A stretch of 64,000 nt of DNA from positions 310,001-374,000 of the forward strand of contig NZ_JIBC01000007.1 of the NCBI RefSeq assembly GCF_000620505.1, written 5' to 3'. The notes beneath the pieces were generated by a model. That model was given only the letters and a program-made list of their open reading frames with translations. It searched no databases and was not told the DNA's origin. Source of the DNA: Sulfitobacter sp. 20_GPM-1509m. Its GTDB lineage: Bacteria > Pseudomonadota > Alphaproteobacteria > Rhodobacterales > Rhodobacteraceae. A program made the position numbers and the translations under genes. Below are positions 1-9,315 of the stretch, piece after piece. How positions within the stretch are numbered: the first letter of the stretch is position 1; each line of letters opens with the position of its first letter.

Positions 1-685
1 TGTCGGCTTTGGTGCGGTTTTCGTCCGCGTGCACGCCGGTGACCAGATACACGGTCTGTTCGGCAATCGACGTCACGTGATCGCCCATGCGCTCGACGTT
101 CTTTGCGATGAAATGCAGGTGCATACAGGCGGTGATGTTGCGCGGATCTTCCATCATGAAGGTCAGGAATTCGCGGAACAGAGCGTTGTACATCTGGTCG
201 ACTTCCATATCGCGGTCGATCACGTCCTGCGCCAGTTCCGCGTCGCGGTTCACATAGGCGTCCAGCGCGTCCTTGAGCATCCGCTCGACCTCGCGCGCCA
301 TGCGGCGCAGGGCACCCGCGCTGTCACTGACCGGCGACAATTGCGCCAGAACGCCGGTGCGCTTGGCCATGTTTTTCGCATAGTCGCCAATACGTTCCAG
401 GTTGGCGCTGATCTTGATCACGCTCAGGATCAACCGCAGGTCCACGGCAATCGGCGCGCGCAAGGCGATGACGCGGGCCGCCTCTTCGTTGATGGTTTCC
501 TCGAGCGCGTCGATCTTCTTGTCGGCCTTACGGACCGCCTCGGCGCGTTCTTCGTCGCGGGTCTCAAGGCTGATCGCAGCCTCCAAAATCGCTTCTTCTA
601 CCAGTCCGCCCATTTTCATGATCTGCGCCTGAATGGTCTCCAGGTCGCGGTCAAAGACGGATGCAATGTGTTGATCTGACGACAT
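1..685 (-). CDS. phoU: Phosphate transport regulator PhoU (3' end cut by window)
   Basis: PhoU is a cytoplasmic helical protein that links the Pst transporter to the PhoR kinase and shuts down Pho signalling when phosphate is plentiful. The reading frame begins MSSDQHIASVF at 685 and runs leftward without a stop to base 1, giving about 228 codons against a usual length near 235, so only the last few residues are missing. Two PhoU helical repeats are visible, each with the family's metal-site pattern: ERIGDYAKNMAK in the first and ERMGDHVTSIAE in the second. It is the next gene after pstB on the same strand with a 12-base gap, the standard pstSCAB-phoU order. phoB would be expected just outside the window. 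Confidence 0.93.
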   Translation of the reverse strand, partial: MSSDQHIASVFDRDLETIQAQIMKMGGLVEEAILEAAISLETRDEERAEAVRKADKKIDALEETINEEAARVIALRAPIAVDLRLILSVIKISANLERIGDYAKNMAKRTGVLAQLSPVSDSAGALRRMAREVERMLKDALDAYVNRDAELAQDVIDRDMEVDQMYNALFREFLTFMMEDPRNITACMHLHFIAKNVERMGDHVTSIAEQTVYLVTGVHADENRTKAD

Positions 686-697
686 TATTATTGCTCC

Positions 698-1492
698 TTA
701 GCCGATCCGGCCAGTGATATAGCTTTCGGTGCGCGGGTCGGTCGGGTTGGTAAAGATTGTGCCCGTCTCGCCGTATTCGACAAGGTTGCCAAGGTGGAAG
801 AACGCGGTTTTCTGGCTGACGCGCGCGGCTTGCTGCATCGAGTGGGTGACGATCACCACCGAATAGTTCTGGCGCAATTCGTCAATCAATTCCTCGACTT
901 GTGCGGTGGCAATCGGGTCCAGCGCCGAACAGGGTTCGTCCATCAGCAGCACTTCGGGTTCGGTCGCCACGGCGCGTGCGATGCACAGACGCTGTTGCTG
1001 ACCACCCGAAAGGCCGGTGCCGGGTGCGTCCAGACGATCCTTGACCTCGTTCCAGATGGCCCCGCGCCGCAGGGCACGTTCAACGATGTCGTCCAGGTCG
1101 GCCTTGTTCTTGGCCAGACCGTGAATGCGCGGACCGTAAGCCACGTTGTCATAGATCGACTTGGGGAACGGGTTCGGCTTTTGGAACACCATGCCCACCT
1201 TGGCCCGCAACTGCACCGGATCAACGCGCTTGTCATAGATGTCTTCGCCGTCGATCATGATGTCGCCCTGTACGCGGCACACATCAATTGTGTCGTTCAT
1301 CCGGTTGATACAACGCAAGAAAGTCGACTTGCCGCAGCCCGAAGGCCCGATGAAGGCCGTGACAGTTTTGTCTTCAATGTCGACGTTCACGTCCTTGATG
1401 GCATGGGTGTCGCCATAATAGACCTGCACGTTGCGCGCACTGATTTTCAGTTTCTGGGTATCCACGGTTCTCTCCGCCATTAGGTCTTTCAT
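698..1492 (-). CDS. pstB: Phosphate ABC transporter ATP-binding protein PstB
   Basis: This is the ATPase of the high-affinity phosphate importer; it binds the cytoplasmic face of PstC-PstA and powers uptake. The 264-residue protein has a Walker A motif (GPSGCGKS), the ABC signature LSGGQQQR and Walker B VLLMDEP, followed by the switch histidine in VTHSM. PstB-specific wording such as CINRMND after Walker A supports phosphate specificity. The start at 1492 has a purine-rich AAGGAAAG stretch upstream; an in-frame ATG at 1480 (MAERTV) is an alternative. It follows pstA by 18 bases and precedes phoU. Confidence 0.96.
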   Translation of the reverse strand: MKDLMAERTVDTQKLKISARNVQVYYGDTHAIKDVNVDIEDKTVTAFIGPSGCGKSTFLRCINRMNDTIDVCRVQGDIMIDGEDIYDKRVDPVQLRAKVGMVFQKPNPFPKSIYDNVAYGPRIHGLAKNKADLDDIVERALRRGAIWNEVKDRLDAPGTGLSGGQQQRLCIARAVATEPEVLLMDEPCSALDPIATAQVEELIDELRQNYSVVIVTHSMQQAARVSQKTAFFHLGNLVEYGETGTIFTNPTDPRTESYITGRIG

Positions 1493-1510
1493 TGGTCCAT
1501 CTTTCCTTTC

Positions 1511-2854
1511 TTACCAACGCCGCTCGAAGCGTCGCCGCAGGATGACCGCGATTGTGTTCATGGCCAGAAGGAAGACCAGCAGGATGATGATACCACCCCA
1601 CGCGCGTTCGTAAAACGCCGGGTCCGCCCGTTTGGCCCATTCATAGATTTGCGCAGGCATGGCCGAGTTCGGCGCCAGCAGGCCGCTGGCAATGCCGTCG
1701 GGTGGGTTCGATGCGATAAAGCCCACCATGCCGATCAGCAACAGCGGTGCGGTTTCCCCCAACGCCTGTGCCAGGCCGATGATCGTGCCGGTCAGGATCC
1801 CGGGTGCAGCCAAGGGCAGCACGTGGTGGAACACCGACTGCATTTTCGACGCGCCAACCCCCAAAGCCGCATCGCGGATCGACGGCGGCACCGCCTTGAG
1901 CGAGGCGCGGGTCGAGATGATGATCGTGGGGAGCGTCATCAGCGTCAGCACCAGACCACCCACCAGCGGGGCTGATGTGGGCAGGTGCATGTAGTTGATG
2001 AACACGGCCAGCCCCAGAATACCAAAGACGATCGAAGGCACAGCAGCCAGATTCGAGATGTTGACTTCGATGATATCCGTGATCCAGTTCTTGGGCGCGA
2101 ATTCTTCCAGATAGATGCTGGCCGCGACCCCGATGGGCAGCGCCAGAACCAACACCACCAGCATCATGAAGAATGATCCCAACATCGCCACGCCCATGCC
2201 GGCTGCCTCGGGACGGGCATCAGAGGCATCGGCACCGGTGATAAAGGACAGGTTGAATTTCTTCTTCAGGATGCCCTGCTCAATCAGTTTGTCTACGAAA
2301 TCAAGCTGCTCGGCACTGATGCTCTTGTCGTTCGCGATGCTCTCGCGGCTCACACGCCCCTTCATGTAGCCATCGACGCGGCTGGAGGCGAGAAAGTTGA
2401 ACGAAACCTGCTGACCGACCTTGTCGGGGTTTGCCAGCACATAGTCACGCAATTGCGCAGGTGCGCCCTTGGACAGGATACCAGCCATATCCGCGGCCGA
2501 AATCTGCCCTTCCATGCCGGTCTTTTCCACCATGTCCGTCATCGCCGCTTTCAGCAGCGGCGCGTAACCGAAGGTCGAAACCTTTTTCATCTCTTCGATG
2601 TTTCGGTTCCCGGATTTGTCCAGCTTGTCCTCAACCAGCGCGACATCAAGGGTGACAAAGGTCTGGGTGAAAGCGCCGGTGCCGCGGCTGACGATGTTGA
2701 ACAACAGGATCACCAGCATCAGCAGGCCCACGGCAATCGCAAGGATTCCGTAGAACTTGAACCGGGTCTCGGCGGCGTTGCGTTTGCGGGTGCGTGCGTC
2801 GGCCTGCAGCAGCGTGCCGTGAACGTGCGGGGTGTCGGATGTCATGTCAGTCAT
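1511..2854 (-). CDS. pstA: Phosphate ABC transporter permease PstA
   Basis: PstA is one of the two inner-membrane permeases of the phosphate importer. It has 447 residues, about 150 more than the E. coli protein. One membrane segment (about residues 34-55) is followed by a long soluble, charged stretch (about 60-210) that should be periplasmic; the canonical BPD_transp_1 permease core with six further membrane segments then fills the C-terminal half. The EAA-type loop is seen around SIRDAALGVGAS. The start codon overlaps the pstC stop by one base (TGATG), which indicates translational coupling. The enlarged N-terminal insert parallels that of PstC. Confidence 0.94.
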   Translation of the reverse strand: MTDMTSDTPHVHGTLLQADARTRKRNAAETRFKFYGILAIAVGLLMLVILLFNIVSRGTGAFTQTFVTLDVALVEDKLDKSGNRNIEEMKKVSTFGYAPLLKAAMTDMVEKTGMEGQISAADMAGILSKGAPAQLRDYVLANPDKVGQQVSFNFLASSRVDGYMKGRVSRESIANDKSISAEQLDFVDKLIEQGILKKKFNLSFITGADASDARPEAAGMGVAMLGSFFMMLVVLVLALPIGVAASIYLEEFAPKNWITDIIEVNISNLAAVPSIVFGILGLAVFINYMHLPTSAPLVGGLVLTLMTLPTIIISTRASLKAVPPSIRDAALGVGASKMQSVFHHVLPLAAPGILTGTIIGLAQALGETAPLLLIGMVGFIASNPPDGIASGLLAPNSAMPAQIYEWAKRADPAFYERAWGGIIILLVFLLAMNTIAVILRRRFERRW

Positions 2855-4365
2855 CAGTCATACTGCTCGCGGTATTTGCGCACGATATAAAGCGCGATCA
2901 CATTCAGCCCCAGGGTCAGGACAAACAGCGTCAGACCCAGGGCAAAGGCCACCAGCGTTTCGGGGCTGGCAAAGTTGGTGTCACCCGTCAGCTGGCTGAC
3001 GATACGGGTGGTGATGGTGGTCATCGCCTCGAGCGGGTTGGCCGAAATCTTGGCAATCGCCCCTGCCCCCAGCACCACGATCATGGTCTCGCCGATGGCG
3101 CGGCTTGCGGCCAGCAGGATGGCCCCCACGATGCCCGGCAAGGCGGCGGGGATCACCACCTGGCGGATGGTTTCGGAATGTGTGGCGCCCAGCCCAAGCG
3201 AGCCGTCGCGCATGGCCTGCGGCACCGCGTTGATGATGTCGTCGGACAGCGAGCTGACAAAGGGGATCAGCATGATGCCCATGACCAGACCGGCGGTCAG
3301 CACAGAGGTTGCACCGCTCATCCACTCGACACCCAACAGGCCCTGTTCGCCGCGCCCAAAGATGTTGACCAGCGCGGGGCCGACCGTCAGCAGGGCAAAC
3401 AGACCGTAAACAATCGTGGGGATACCGGCGAGGATTTCCAGCAACGGCTTGGCCGCGCTGCGCACCTTGGGGCCTGCGTATTCGCTGAGATAGATGGCCG
3501 AGAACAGCCCTATGGGCACAGCCACCAGAAGGGCGATGATCGAGATATAGAGCGTGCCCCACAAGAGCGGCAGGATTGACAGGTCGCTGTCACCGCGAAA
3601 GTTCGGGGCCCAGGTGCTGCCGAAGAAAAAGTCGGTCCACGAATGCAGGCGGAAGAAGTTGATCGATTCAAACAGCATCGACAACACGATGCCCACCGTG
3701 GTCAGGATCGCGATGCTGGCCGACAGGATGAGCAGTGCCAGAATCCCCTTTTCCACCACGTTGCGTGCGCGGAAATCAGCGGTGGCCAGACGCAGCGACA
3801 CCACAAACGCCAGCAGCGCGATCGCCGAGACCAGAACCGTCATCCAGAAACGGCCCGTTGAGGATTGCGTGCGGTACATCTGGGCGGCGTCCAGAACCGG
3901 TTGTTCGACAGCCGACCCCAGCGCCACGCCTTCGGCGGCCAAGGTGGCGCGCAGATCGGTGGTGTTGGCATCCAATGTGGCGGCGCTCTCGGCATCCATC
4001 ACACCACGTTCGACTATCACGTCGAGGCCGTCAGCCAGCCTGCGCACATCGCTCATCACCAGCCCGCGTGACGACCCTTCGGCAATTGCACTGTCGGGGA
4101 TCGTCTTGAACACGGCACTGTCGATCATCATCGGCTGCGCCAAAAGCCAAATGACCAGCACGCCCAACGCGGGCACTGCGGTCAGCATCGCGGCATTCCA
4201 GCCGTAATAGTTTGGCAGCGAGTGAAGGTTGCGGCGATCGCCACCACCAGAGGCCATCGCGCGGCTGCGGGCCATATAGAACCCCAAGGCAGACAGCCCC
4301 AGCACCACAATGACCATCAAGCCGGCGGCGCTTCCACCGATGAGGCCGTTAAAAAGTTCGGACAT
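2854..4365 (-). CDS. pstC: Phosphate ABC transporter permease PstC
   Basis: This is the second permease of the phosphate importer. It has 503 residues, much longer than the roughly 320 of E. coli PstC. The first segment near residues 13-32 and a second near 60-76 lead into a soluble stretch to about residue 155; the permease core with the EAA loop (AMRDGSLGLGATHSE) lies in the C-terminal half. It lies 129 bases downstream of pstS, with a strong terminator hairpin between them, so it is probably expressed at a lower level than the binding protein. It is coupled to pstA by a one-base overlap. Confidence 0.95.
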   Translation of the reverse strand: MSELFNGLIGGSAAGLMVIVVLGLSALGFYMARSRAMASGGGDRRNLHSLPNYYGWNAAMLTAVPALGVLVIWLLAQPMMIDSAVFKTIPDSAIAEGSSRGLVMSDVRRLADGLDVIVERGVMDAESAATLDANTTDLRATLAAEGVALGSAVEQPVLDAAQMYRTQSSTGRFWMTVLVSAIALLAFVVSLRLATADFRARNVVEKGILALLILSASIAILTTVGIVLSMLFESINFFRLHSWTDFFFGSTWAPNFRGDSDLSILPLLWGTLYISIIALLVAVPIGLFSAIYLSEYAGPKVRSAAKPLLEILAGIPTIVYGLFALLTVGPALVNIFGRGEQGLLGVEWMSGATSVLTAGLVMGIMLIPFVSSLSDDIINAVPQAMRDGSLGLGATHSETIRQVVIPAALPGIVGAILLAASRAIGETMIVVLGAGAIAKISANPLEAMTTITTRIVSQLTGDTNFASPETLVAFALGLTLFVLTLGLNVIALYIVRKYREQYD

Positions 4366-4444
4366 TCTCTATCCCCCGGCGGGTGAGCTTTGGCGCACCC
4401 AAGTCGTCATTTGCCTTGAAGCGTCTCAAGACCGGATTTGTAAA

Positions 4445-4473
4445 AAAGGCGGCGCGGTTTCTGCGCCGCCTTT
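4445..4473 (-). terminator. Intrinsic terminator after pstS, before pstC
   Basis: An 11-bp perfect stem (4445-4455 paired with 4463-4473, 7-base loop) lies 21 bases past the pstS stop. On the minus strand it ends in a run of six T (complement of 4442-4447). Because pstC starts downstream at 4365 with no clear separate promoter, the hairpin probably acts as an attenuator that leaves pstS mRNA in excess over pstCAB. Confidence 0.85.
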
Positions 4474-4494
4474 CGAGGTCATCAGACCCAAAGC

Positions 4495-5535
4495 TTAGGA
4501 CGCGCCGCCCATGACGACTTCGTCAGCTACAACCGCCTGGGTTTTCGCCAGTTCGGGATCAGCCACCAGACCGTAGTCCGCCAGCGGGCCATCGGGGCCT
4601 GCGATCTCATCGGACACGAAGAACTCGGCATATTCTTTCAGGCCGGGGATCACGCCGATGTGCGCTTTCTTGACGTAGAAGAACAGCGGACGCGACACGG
4701 GGTATTCGCCGGTCGAGATGCTTTCGGTCGAAGGTGTCACACCCGACATGGTTGCCACTTGCAGCTTGTCGGTGTTGTTTTCGTAGAAGGCCAGACCGAA
4801 CACGCCGATGCCGTCCGCGTTGCTTTCGATACGGGCCAGTGTTTCGGTGTAGTCGCCGTCGATGTCGACCGACTTGCCGTCTGTGCGCAGAGCGATACAG
4901 GCTTTTTCAGCAGCTTTCTTGTCGTCGCCGTTGGCGGCCTTGAACGCTTCGAAATCGCCGGAGTCTTCGCAACCGGCGAGGATCACTTTTTCTTCGAACA
5001 CTTCACGTGTGCCGTGCTTGGTGCCGGGCACAAATGCCTGGATCGGCTGGGCCGGGAACGCGGGGTTCACTTGATCCCATGTTGTGTAGGGGTTGGCAAC
5101 AACTTCGCCGTCCACGACCACTTTGTCGGACAGGGCTTTGTACCAGTCTGTGGGTGTGAATTCGAACGAGTTGCCGTTGATGTCGCTTGCAAACACGATG
5201 CCGTCATAACCGATCTGAACTTCGATGATGTCGGTCACGCCGTTGGCGGCACAGGCTTCAACTTCGCTGTCCTTGATTTTGCGCGAGGCGTTTGCCACGT
5301 CGATGGTGTTTTCGCCAACGCCTTCGCAGAAGCGTTTCAGGCCAGCCGACGAGCCACCCGATTCCACGACGGGTGTCGGGAAGTCAAAGTTTTCGCCAAA
5401 AGCTTCGGCCACGATCGAGGCATAGGGCAGAACCGTCGAGGAACCGGCCACTTGAACCTGATCACGGGCAGCGGCAGCACCGGCTGCAACGGCCGCGATG
5501 GCGAATGTGGAAGTTGCAAGTTTTACAAAGGACAT
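4495..5535 (-). CDS. pstS: Phosphate-binding periplasmic protein PstS
   Basis: PstS captures phosphate in the periplasm and delivers it to PstCA. I chose the ATG at 5535 (MSFVKLATSTF) because AGGAG lies eight bases upstream and a Sec signal peptide follows at once (residues 1 to about 23, ending near AAAAR); the frame is open to 5580 but that extension is not signal-like. The mature protein, in a 346-residue precursor, has the phosphate-loop sequences GSSTVLPY near its N-terminus and SGGSSAGLKRFC after it, as in the long PstS type of alphaproteobacteria. The gene lies about 90 bases downstream of three Pho-box repeats. Confidence 0.95.
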   Translation of the reverse strand: MSFVKLATSTFAIAAVAAGAAAARDQVQVAGSSTVLPYASIVAEAFGENFDFPTPVVESGGSSAGLKRFCEGVGENTIDVANASRKIKDSEVEACAANGVTDIIEVQIGYDGIVFASDINGNSFEFTPTDWYKALSDKVVVDGEVVANPYTTWDQVNPAFPAQPIQAFVPGTKHGTREVFEEKVILAGCEDSGDFEAFKAANGDDKKAAEKACIALRTDGKSVDIDGDYTETLARIESNADGIGVFGLAFYENNTDKLQVATMSGVTPSTESISTGEYPVSRPLFFYVKKAHIGVIPGLKEYAEFFVSDEIAGPDGPLADYGLVADPELAKTQAVVADEVVMGGAS

Positions 5536-5851
5536 TTCAGTCTCCTGTTTGCGTGTTTCATAGTCTTGGAGCACCCCCATTGGCGTCCTTGCCGCCGACC
5601 TAGAGCGTTGACGCTATGCTTTTGTGACAGTTGCGTAACAGTTTTATGACAACCGACGGGAATCGCGGATTTTCAGAGGGTTTTTCTAACGGATTTGGAT
5701 TTCGAGCTTTTATGCGGTCCACAATCAAAGGCACGCAAAGCGATGGCGCCGGGTCAAACTGCGCCCGTCGGCTTTCTGATAAATTTTCTGTATTTCACAC
5801 CACACGGGTAAGCCAAAACAGCATCCCCAACGATCGCGCATCTGCCGCCGT
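5536..5851. other. Gene-free stretch between pstS and phoR
   Basis: This 316-base gap contains the pstS ribosome binding site, the pstS leader and the Pho box described separately. From about 5653 to 5851 I see no convincing gene, hairpin terminator for phoR, or further operator; short open frames there have no ribosome binding site or recognisable sequence. Confidence 0.6.
5624..5652 (-). promoter_or_regulatory. Pho box (PhoB site) upstream of pstS
   Basis: On the minus strand three 7-base direct repeats TTGTCAT, CTGTTAC and CTGTCAC are spaced by exactly four AT-rich or mixed bases, the 11-bp periodicity of PhoB sites. They occupy 5646-5652, 5635-5641 and 5624-5630. A weak -10 like CATAGC follows at 5613-5618. 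The site is about 90 bases ahead of the pstS start codon and after the phoR stop, so pstS has its own phosphate-controlled promoter. Confidence 0.88.
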
Positions 5852-6934
5852 TCAGGAGTGTTCCTGTGCGACGCCACCACCCTCGGACGCCAACAAGGGC
5901 AGCGCCACCTGAACCGTCGTGCCCTGCCCCAGAACACTGTCGATCCGCAACCGGCCACGGTGGCGGCTGACGATATGCTTGACGATAGCAAGGCCCAAGC
6001 CCGTTCCGCCCAGTTCGCGGCTGCGGTGGTTGTCGGCGCGGTAGAACCGTTCGGTCAAGCGCGGCAAGTGAACCGGATCGATCCCCGGCCCGTCGTCCTC
6101 GACCACAATCGTCGCACCCGGTCCACGCAGCGGGCGCAGATAGTCATGCACCTCAAGCCGCAAGGTGACCTTGCCACCCTTGCCGCCGTATTTGATCGCG
6201 TTCTCAATCAGGTTGCTGACCACCTGCACCAACTGGTCACGGTCGGCGGCCACGGCCACCGGATCATTGCCCAGCTCTGCCACCAGCGTGACCCCTGATT
6301 CTTCGGCCAGCGGCGTCATCAGCGGCATCACCGATGACAGACATTCGCGCAGGTTGACCTGCGTCGTGGGCCGCACCCGTTCGTCGCCTTCGACCCGGCT
6401 CAGCGACAACAGATCACCCACCAGCCGGTTCATCCGCTCGGCCTGATCCTGCATGATCCCCAGAAACCGCGCCTGTGCGGCCGGATCGTTGCGCGCAGGA
6501 CCACGCAGGGTTTCGATAAACCCCATAAGCGCCGTCAGCGGTGTGCGCAGTTCGTGGCTGACGTTGGCGACAAAATCACGGCGCATCTGGCCTGCGGCCT
6601 GAACCTGCGTCACATCCTCGAAGGACAGCAGCACCATCGGCGCTTCCTTGTCCATCATGACCTGCGCCACATGCACCGAAAACGTGCTGTGCTGCGACCC
6701 GTCGTTGGTCAGATAGGGCGCCGTGCGGGTCTTGCCCTGTCGCAAACAGGCCTCGACCGCGTCCAGCAGCGCGGGCTGGCGCAGCATGGTGACATAGGGG
6801 CGGCCTTCGATCCGCTGACCAATCAGATTGCGCGCGGCGGCGTTGGCGCCGACGATCACCTCGGACTGGTTCACCACCAGCCCCGGCATCGGCAGCGCCT
6901 CCAGCATGGCGCGGATCGCATGGTCTTGGGGCAT
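5852..6934 (-). CDS. phoR: Phosphate regulon sensor histidine kinase PhoR (no membrane segment)
   Basis: This is the sensor kinase that phosphorylates PhoB when phosphate is scarce. The 360 residues comprise a PAS-like region (about 8-112), a dimerisation and phosphoacceptor domain with H127 in NVSHELRTPL, and an HATPase_c domain with the N box (NLIENAIKYGG), G1 (DDGPGID), F (ERFYRAD) and G2 (GGTGLGLAIVKH) motifs. E. coli PhoR begins with membrane helices; none is visible here, and the ATG lies only five bases after the stop of the upstream PLP-enzyme gene, so no missing N-terminus is hidden. It must be recruited by PhoU or Pst or work as a soluble kinase. Its position just upstream of pstS supports the PhoR assignment. 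Confidence 0.88.
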   Translation of the reverse strand: MPQDHAIRAMLEALPMPGLVVNQSEVIVGANAAARNLIGQRIEGRPYVTMLRQPALLDAVEACLRQGKTRTAPYLTNDGSQHSTFSVHVAQVMMDKEAPMVLLSFEDVTQVQAAGQMRRDFVANVSHELRTPLTALMGFIETLRGPARNDPAAQARFLGIMQDQAERMNRLVGDLLSLSRVEGDERVRPTTQVNLRECLSSVMPLMTPLAEESGVTLVAELGNDPVAVAADRDQLVQVVSNLIENAIKYGGKGGKVTLRLEVHDYLRPLRGPGATIVVEDDGPGIDPVHLPRLTERFYRADNHRSRELGGTGLGLAIVKHIVSRHRGRLRIDSVLGQGTTVQVALPLLASEGGGVAQEHS

Positions 6935-6939
6935 CTGCC

Positions 6940-8127
6940 TCAGACCTGCACTGCGGCGGCGACAGCGCGTTCAAAGATCGCCACCAGCGCGTCGGGATCT
7001 TCCAGCCCCACGGACACACGAAAGAAACCTTCGGACATCCCAAGGGACGCGCGCCGCTCGGCGGTCAACGCGCGGTGCGAGGACGAGGCCGGATGCGACA
7101 GCGTGGTGCCCACATCGCCAAGCGTCGGCGCAAAGCTGAGACCCTCGGCGGCGGTGGTGAACGCATTGGCGGCCTCGCGGCCCCCGTCCATCTCGAAGCT
7201 GACCATATTGCACCAGCGCCCTTGCAGCAGGTCGGTGGCGCGGGCGTGGTCCGGGTGGTCCTGACGTGCGGGATAGATCACGCGTTTGACGCCGCTGAAC
7301 GTGCCCAAGGCATCGGCCAGTTTCATCGCCGTGGACTGGCACCGCTCGAACCGCAAATCAAAGCTGAGCATGCCACGTTCGGCCAGCCAGCAATCAAACG
7401 GGCTGGGCGTCATACCCGCGGTCACGGTAAAGACCCGCAGCCGCGTGTTGATCGCCGCATCGCGTGCCGCGACATAGCCCAGCATCACGTCGGAATGGCC
7501 CGCCAGCAGCTTGGTCACCGAATGGATCACAATGTCGGCGCCATGCTCAAACGGCTGATAGGCGCGCGGTGTGGTGAACGTATTGTCGACCACCAGCAGC
7601 ACACCCGCTTCTTTGGCCAACCTGGCCAGACCTTTCATATCGGCCACGCGCAGCGTCGGGTTCGACACCACCTCGACCAGGATCATCCGGGTTTCGGGGC
7701 GCAGGGCGGCGCGCACAGCGTCAACGTCACCGGGATCGGCCAGCGTGGTTTCGATGCCCAGACGCGGCAGGTCCTCGGCCATCATGCGCAGCGACCGGCC
7801 ATAAAGCTGGTTGCCGCCGATCACGTGATCACCCGATTTCAGCAATCCCAGCAGCACGGCCGAGACCGCAGCCATCCCGCTGGAGGTCACAACGCCAGGA
7901 TTTGGCGCGTTCTCCATACGGTCCAGCAGGCCTGCAACGACATCCGCGTTGGGGTGACCCTCGCGGCTGTAGGTATAGCCGTGCAATTCACCTTCGTACT
8001 GGCGGTCCAGCATGTCGGGCGTGTCGCTGGCATAGACCACCGACGGCGACAGCGGCGTGACCACCGGGCGCGAGGCGCTCCCGGGCAAGGGAACGGGACG
8101 GATCAGCGACCCTTTTTCGTTGCGCAT
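6940..8127 (-). CDS. PLP-dependent trans-sulfuration-family enzyme (cystathionine gamma-synthase-like)
   Basis: The 395-residue protein belongs to the Cys/Met metabolism PLP enzymes, fold type I. The cofactor-binding lysine is K206 in HSVTKLLAGHSD, and the family signatures YSREGHPN, SSGMAAVSA and DNTFTTPRAYQP are clear. The family includes cystathionine gamma-synthase, cystathionine beta- and gamma-lyases, O-acetylhomoserine sulfhydrylase and methionine gamma-lyase; sequence alone does not separate them. It sits one base after the carbonic anhydrase-like gene and five bases ahead of phoR, so it is probably co-transcribed with both. Confidence 0.88.
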   Translation of the reverse strand: MRNEKGSLIRPVPLPGSASRPVVTPLSPSVVYASDTPDMLDRQYEGELHGYTYSREGHPNADVVAGLLDRMENAPNPGVVTSSGMAAVSAVLLGLLKSGDHVIGGNQLYGRSLRMMAEDLPRLGIETTLADPGDVDAVRAALRPETRMILVEVVSNPTLRVADMKGLARLAKEAGVLLVVDNTFTTPRAYQPFEHGADIVIHSVTKLLAGHSDVMLGYVAARDAAINTRLRVFTVTAGMTPSPFDCWLAERGMLSFDLRFERCQSTAMKLADALGTFSGVKRVIYPARQDHPDHARATDLLQGRWCNMVSFEMDGGREAANAFTTAAEGLSFAPTLGDVGTTLSHPASSSHRALTAERRASLGMSEGFFRVSVGLEDPDALVAIFERAVAAAVQV

Positions 8128-8128
8128 T

Positions 8129-8653
8129 TTAGCCGACCTTTGTCATGCCGTCACGGAAACGGCGCATGTTGTCCTGATAATGCAGCGCGCTGGCCTCAAG
8201 CCCCTTGATCGCCGCGGCGTCCAGTTCGCGCACCACTTTGCCCGGTGCCCCCATGACCAGCGATCCGTCGGGAATAACCTTGCCTTCGGTGATCAGCGCG
8301 CCTGCGCCGATCAGGCAGTTGTTGCCGATCTTGGCACCGTTCAGGATGGTCGCACCCATGCCGATCAGGCTGTTGTTGCCGATGGTGCAGCCATGCAGCA
8401 TGACCTTGTGCCCGATGGTGCAGTTTTCGCCGATGGTCAGCGGATAGCCACGATCAATGTGCATCACGCAGTTTTCCTGCACGTTGGTGCCCTTGCCGAT
8501 GCGGATTTCCTCGTGGTCGGCGCGGATGGTGACCCCGAACCAGACGCTGCTGCCCTCTTCCATCACGACCTTGCCGATCAGGTTGGCATCATGCGCCACC
8601 CATGTGTCGGGGTGTATGTCGGGGCGATCTGCGCCCAAGGCGAAAATGGTCAT
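8129..8653 (-). CDS. Gamma-class carbonic anhydrase-like hexapeptide protein
   Basis: This 174-residue protein is built of left-handed beta-helix hexapeptide repeats (for example IGKGTNV, IGENCTI, IGNNSLI) and keeps the metal-binding histidines H65, H82 and H87 in the pattern MHIDRG and GHKVMLHGC. That places it with the gamma-carbonic anhydrase/YrdA/PaaY family, which binds zinc or iron as a trimer; not all members hydrate CO2. Its start overlaps the gmk stop by four bases, indicating an operon. Confidence 0.87.
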   Translation of the reverse strand: MTIFALGADRPDIHPDTWVAHDANLIGKVVMEEGSSVWFGVTIRADHEEIRIGKGTNVQENCVMHIDRGYPLTIGENCTIGHKVMLHGCTIGNNSLIGMGATILNGAKIGNNCLIGAGALITEGKVIPDGSLVMGAPGKVVRELDAAAIKGLEASALHYQDNMRRFRDGMTKVG

Positions 8654-9309
8654 ATTTGCTCCTGAAACTCGGATTGAAGTTTGCGCACGTGCTCTGTCAG
8701 GTTCGGCTGCTGGCTGCGCCGCATCCGGGCGACCTCGATGATCTTTTTAAGGCTGTCCTCGGTTTCGTCCAGATCATCATTGACAAGAACGTAATCATAT
8801 CCGTCCCAATGGCTGATCTCGTCCCAGCACTTTTTCATGCGCTGGTCGATGACCTCTTTGCTGTCCTGTCCGCGCGCTTCCAGACGGCGGCGCAGTTCGT
8901 GGATGCTGGGGGGCAGCAGAAAGACCGACAACGTGTGCATGCCCAGCACCGAATTGCGGATCTGCTGCGCGCCTTGCCAGTCGATGTCGAAGAGCACGTC
9001 GTTGCCATGTTCGATGGCGACACGCACAGGGGCCGTGGGCGAGCCATAGAAATTGCCAAAGACGTGGGCATGCTCCAGCATCTCGTCGTTGTTCACCATC
9101 GTCTTGAAGGCGTCTTCGGTCACGAAATGGTAGTCGAACTTGTCCACTTCGCCCACGCGCGGCGGACGGGTGGTGGCCGAGACGGAGAAACTGATCGTGG
9201 TGTCCCAGGCCCGCAGACGCTTGGCCAGCGTGCTTTTGCCAGCCCCCGAGGGCGACGACAGGATCATCAACAGGCCCCGGCGGTCGTTCTTGCGGCGTTC
9301 GATTGTCAT
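8650..9309 (-). CDS. gmk: Guanylate kinase
   Basis: Guanylate kinase phosphorylates GMP to GDP with ATP, an essential step of guanine nucleotide synthesis. The 219 residues carry the P-loop SGAGKST (about 21-27), the GMP-binding segment [18 protein letters not shown] and the lid region with [10 protein letters not shown]. The N-terminus is about 10 residues longer and basic ([12 protein letters not shown]). It follows yicC by six bases, the common alphaproteobacterial pairing. Confidence 0.95.
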   Translation of the reverse strand: MTIERRKNDRRGLLMILSSPSGAGKSTLAKRLRAWDTTISFSVSATTRPPRVGEVDKFDYHFVTEDAFKTMVNNDEMLEHAHVFGNFYGSPTAPVRVAIEHGNDVLFDIDWQGAQQIRNSVLGMHTLSVFLLPPSIHELRRRLEARGQDSKEVIDQRMKKCWDEISHWDGYDYVLVNDDLDETEDSLKKIIEVARMRRSQQPNLTEHVRKLQSEFQEQI

Positions 9310-9315
9310 TGGCGG

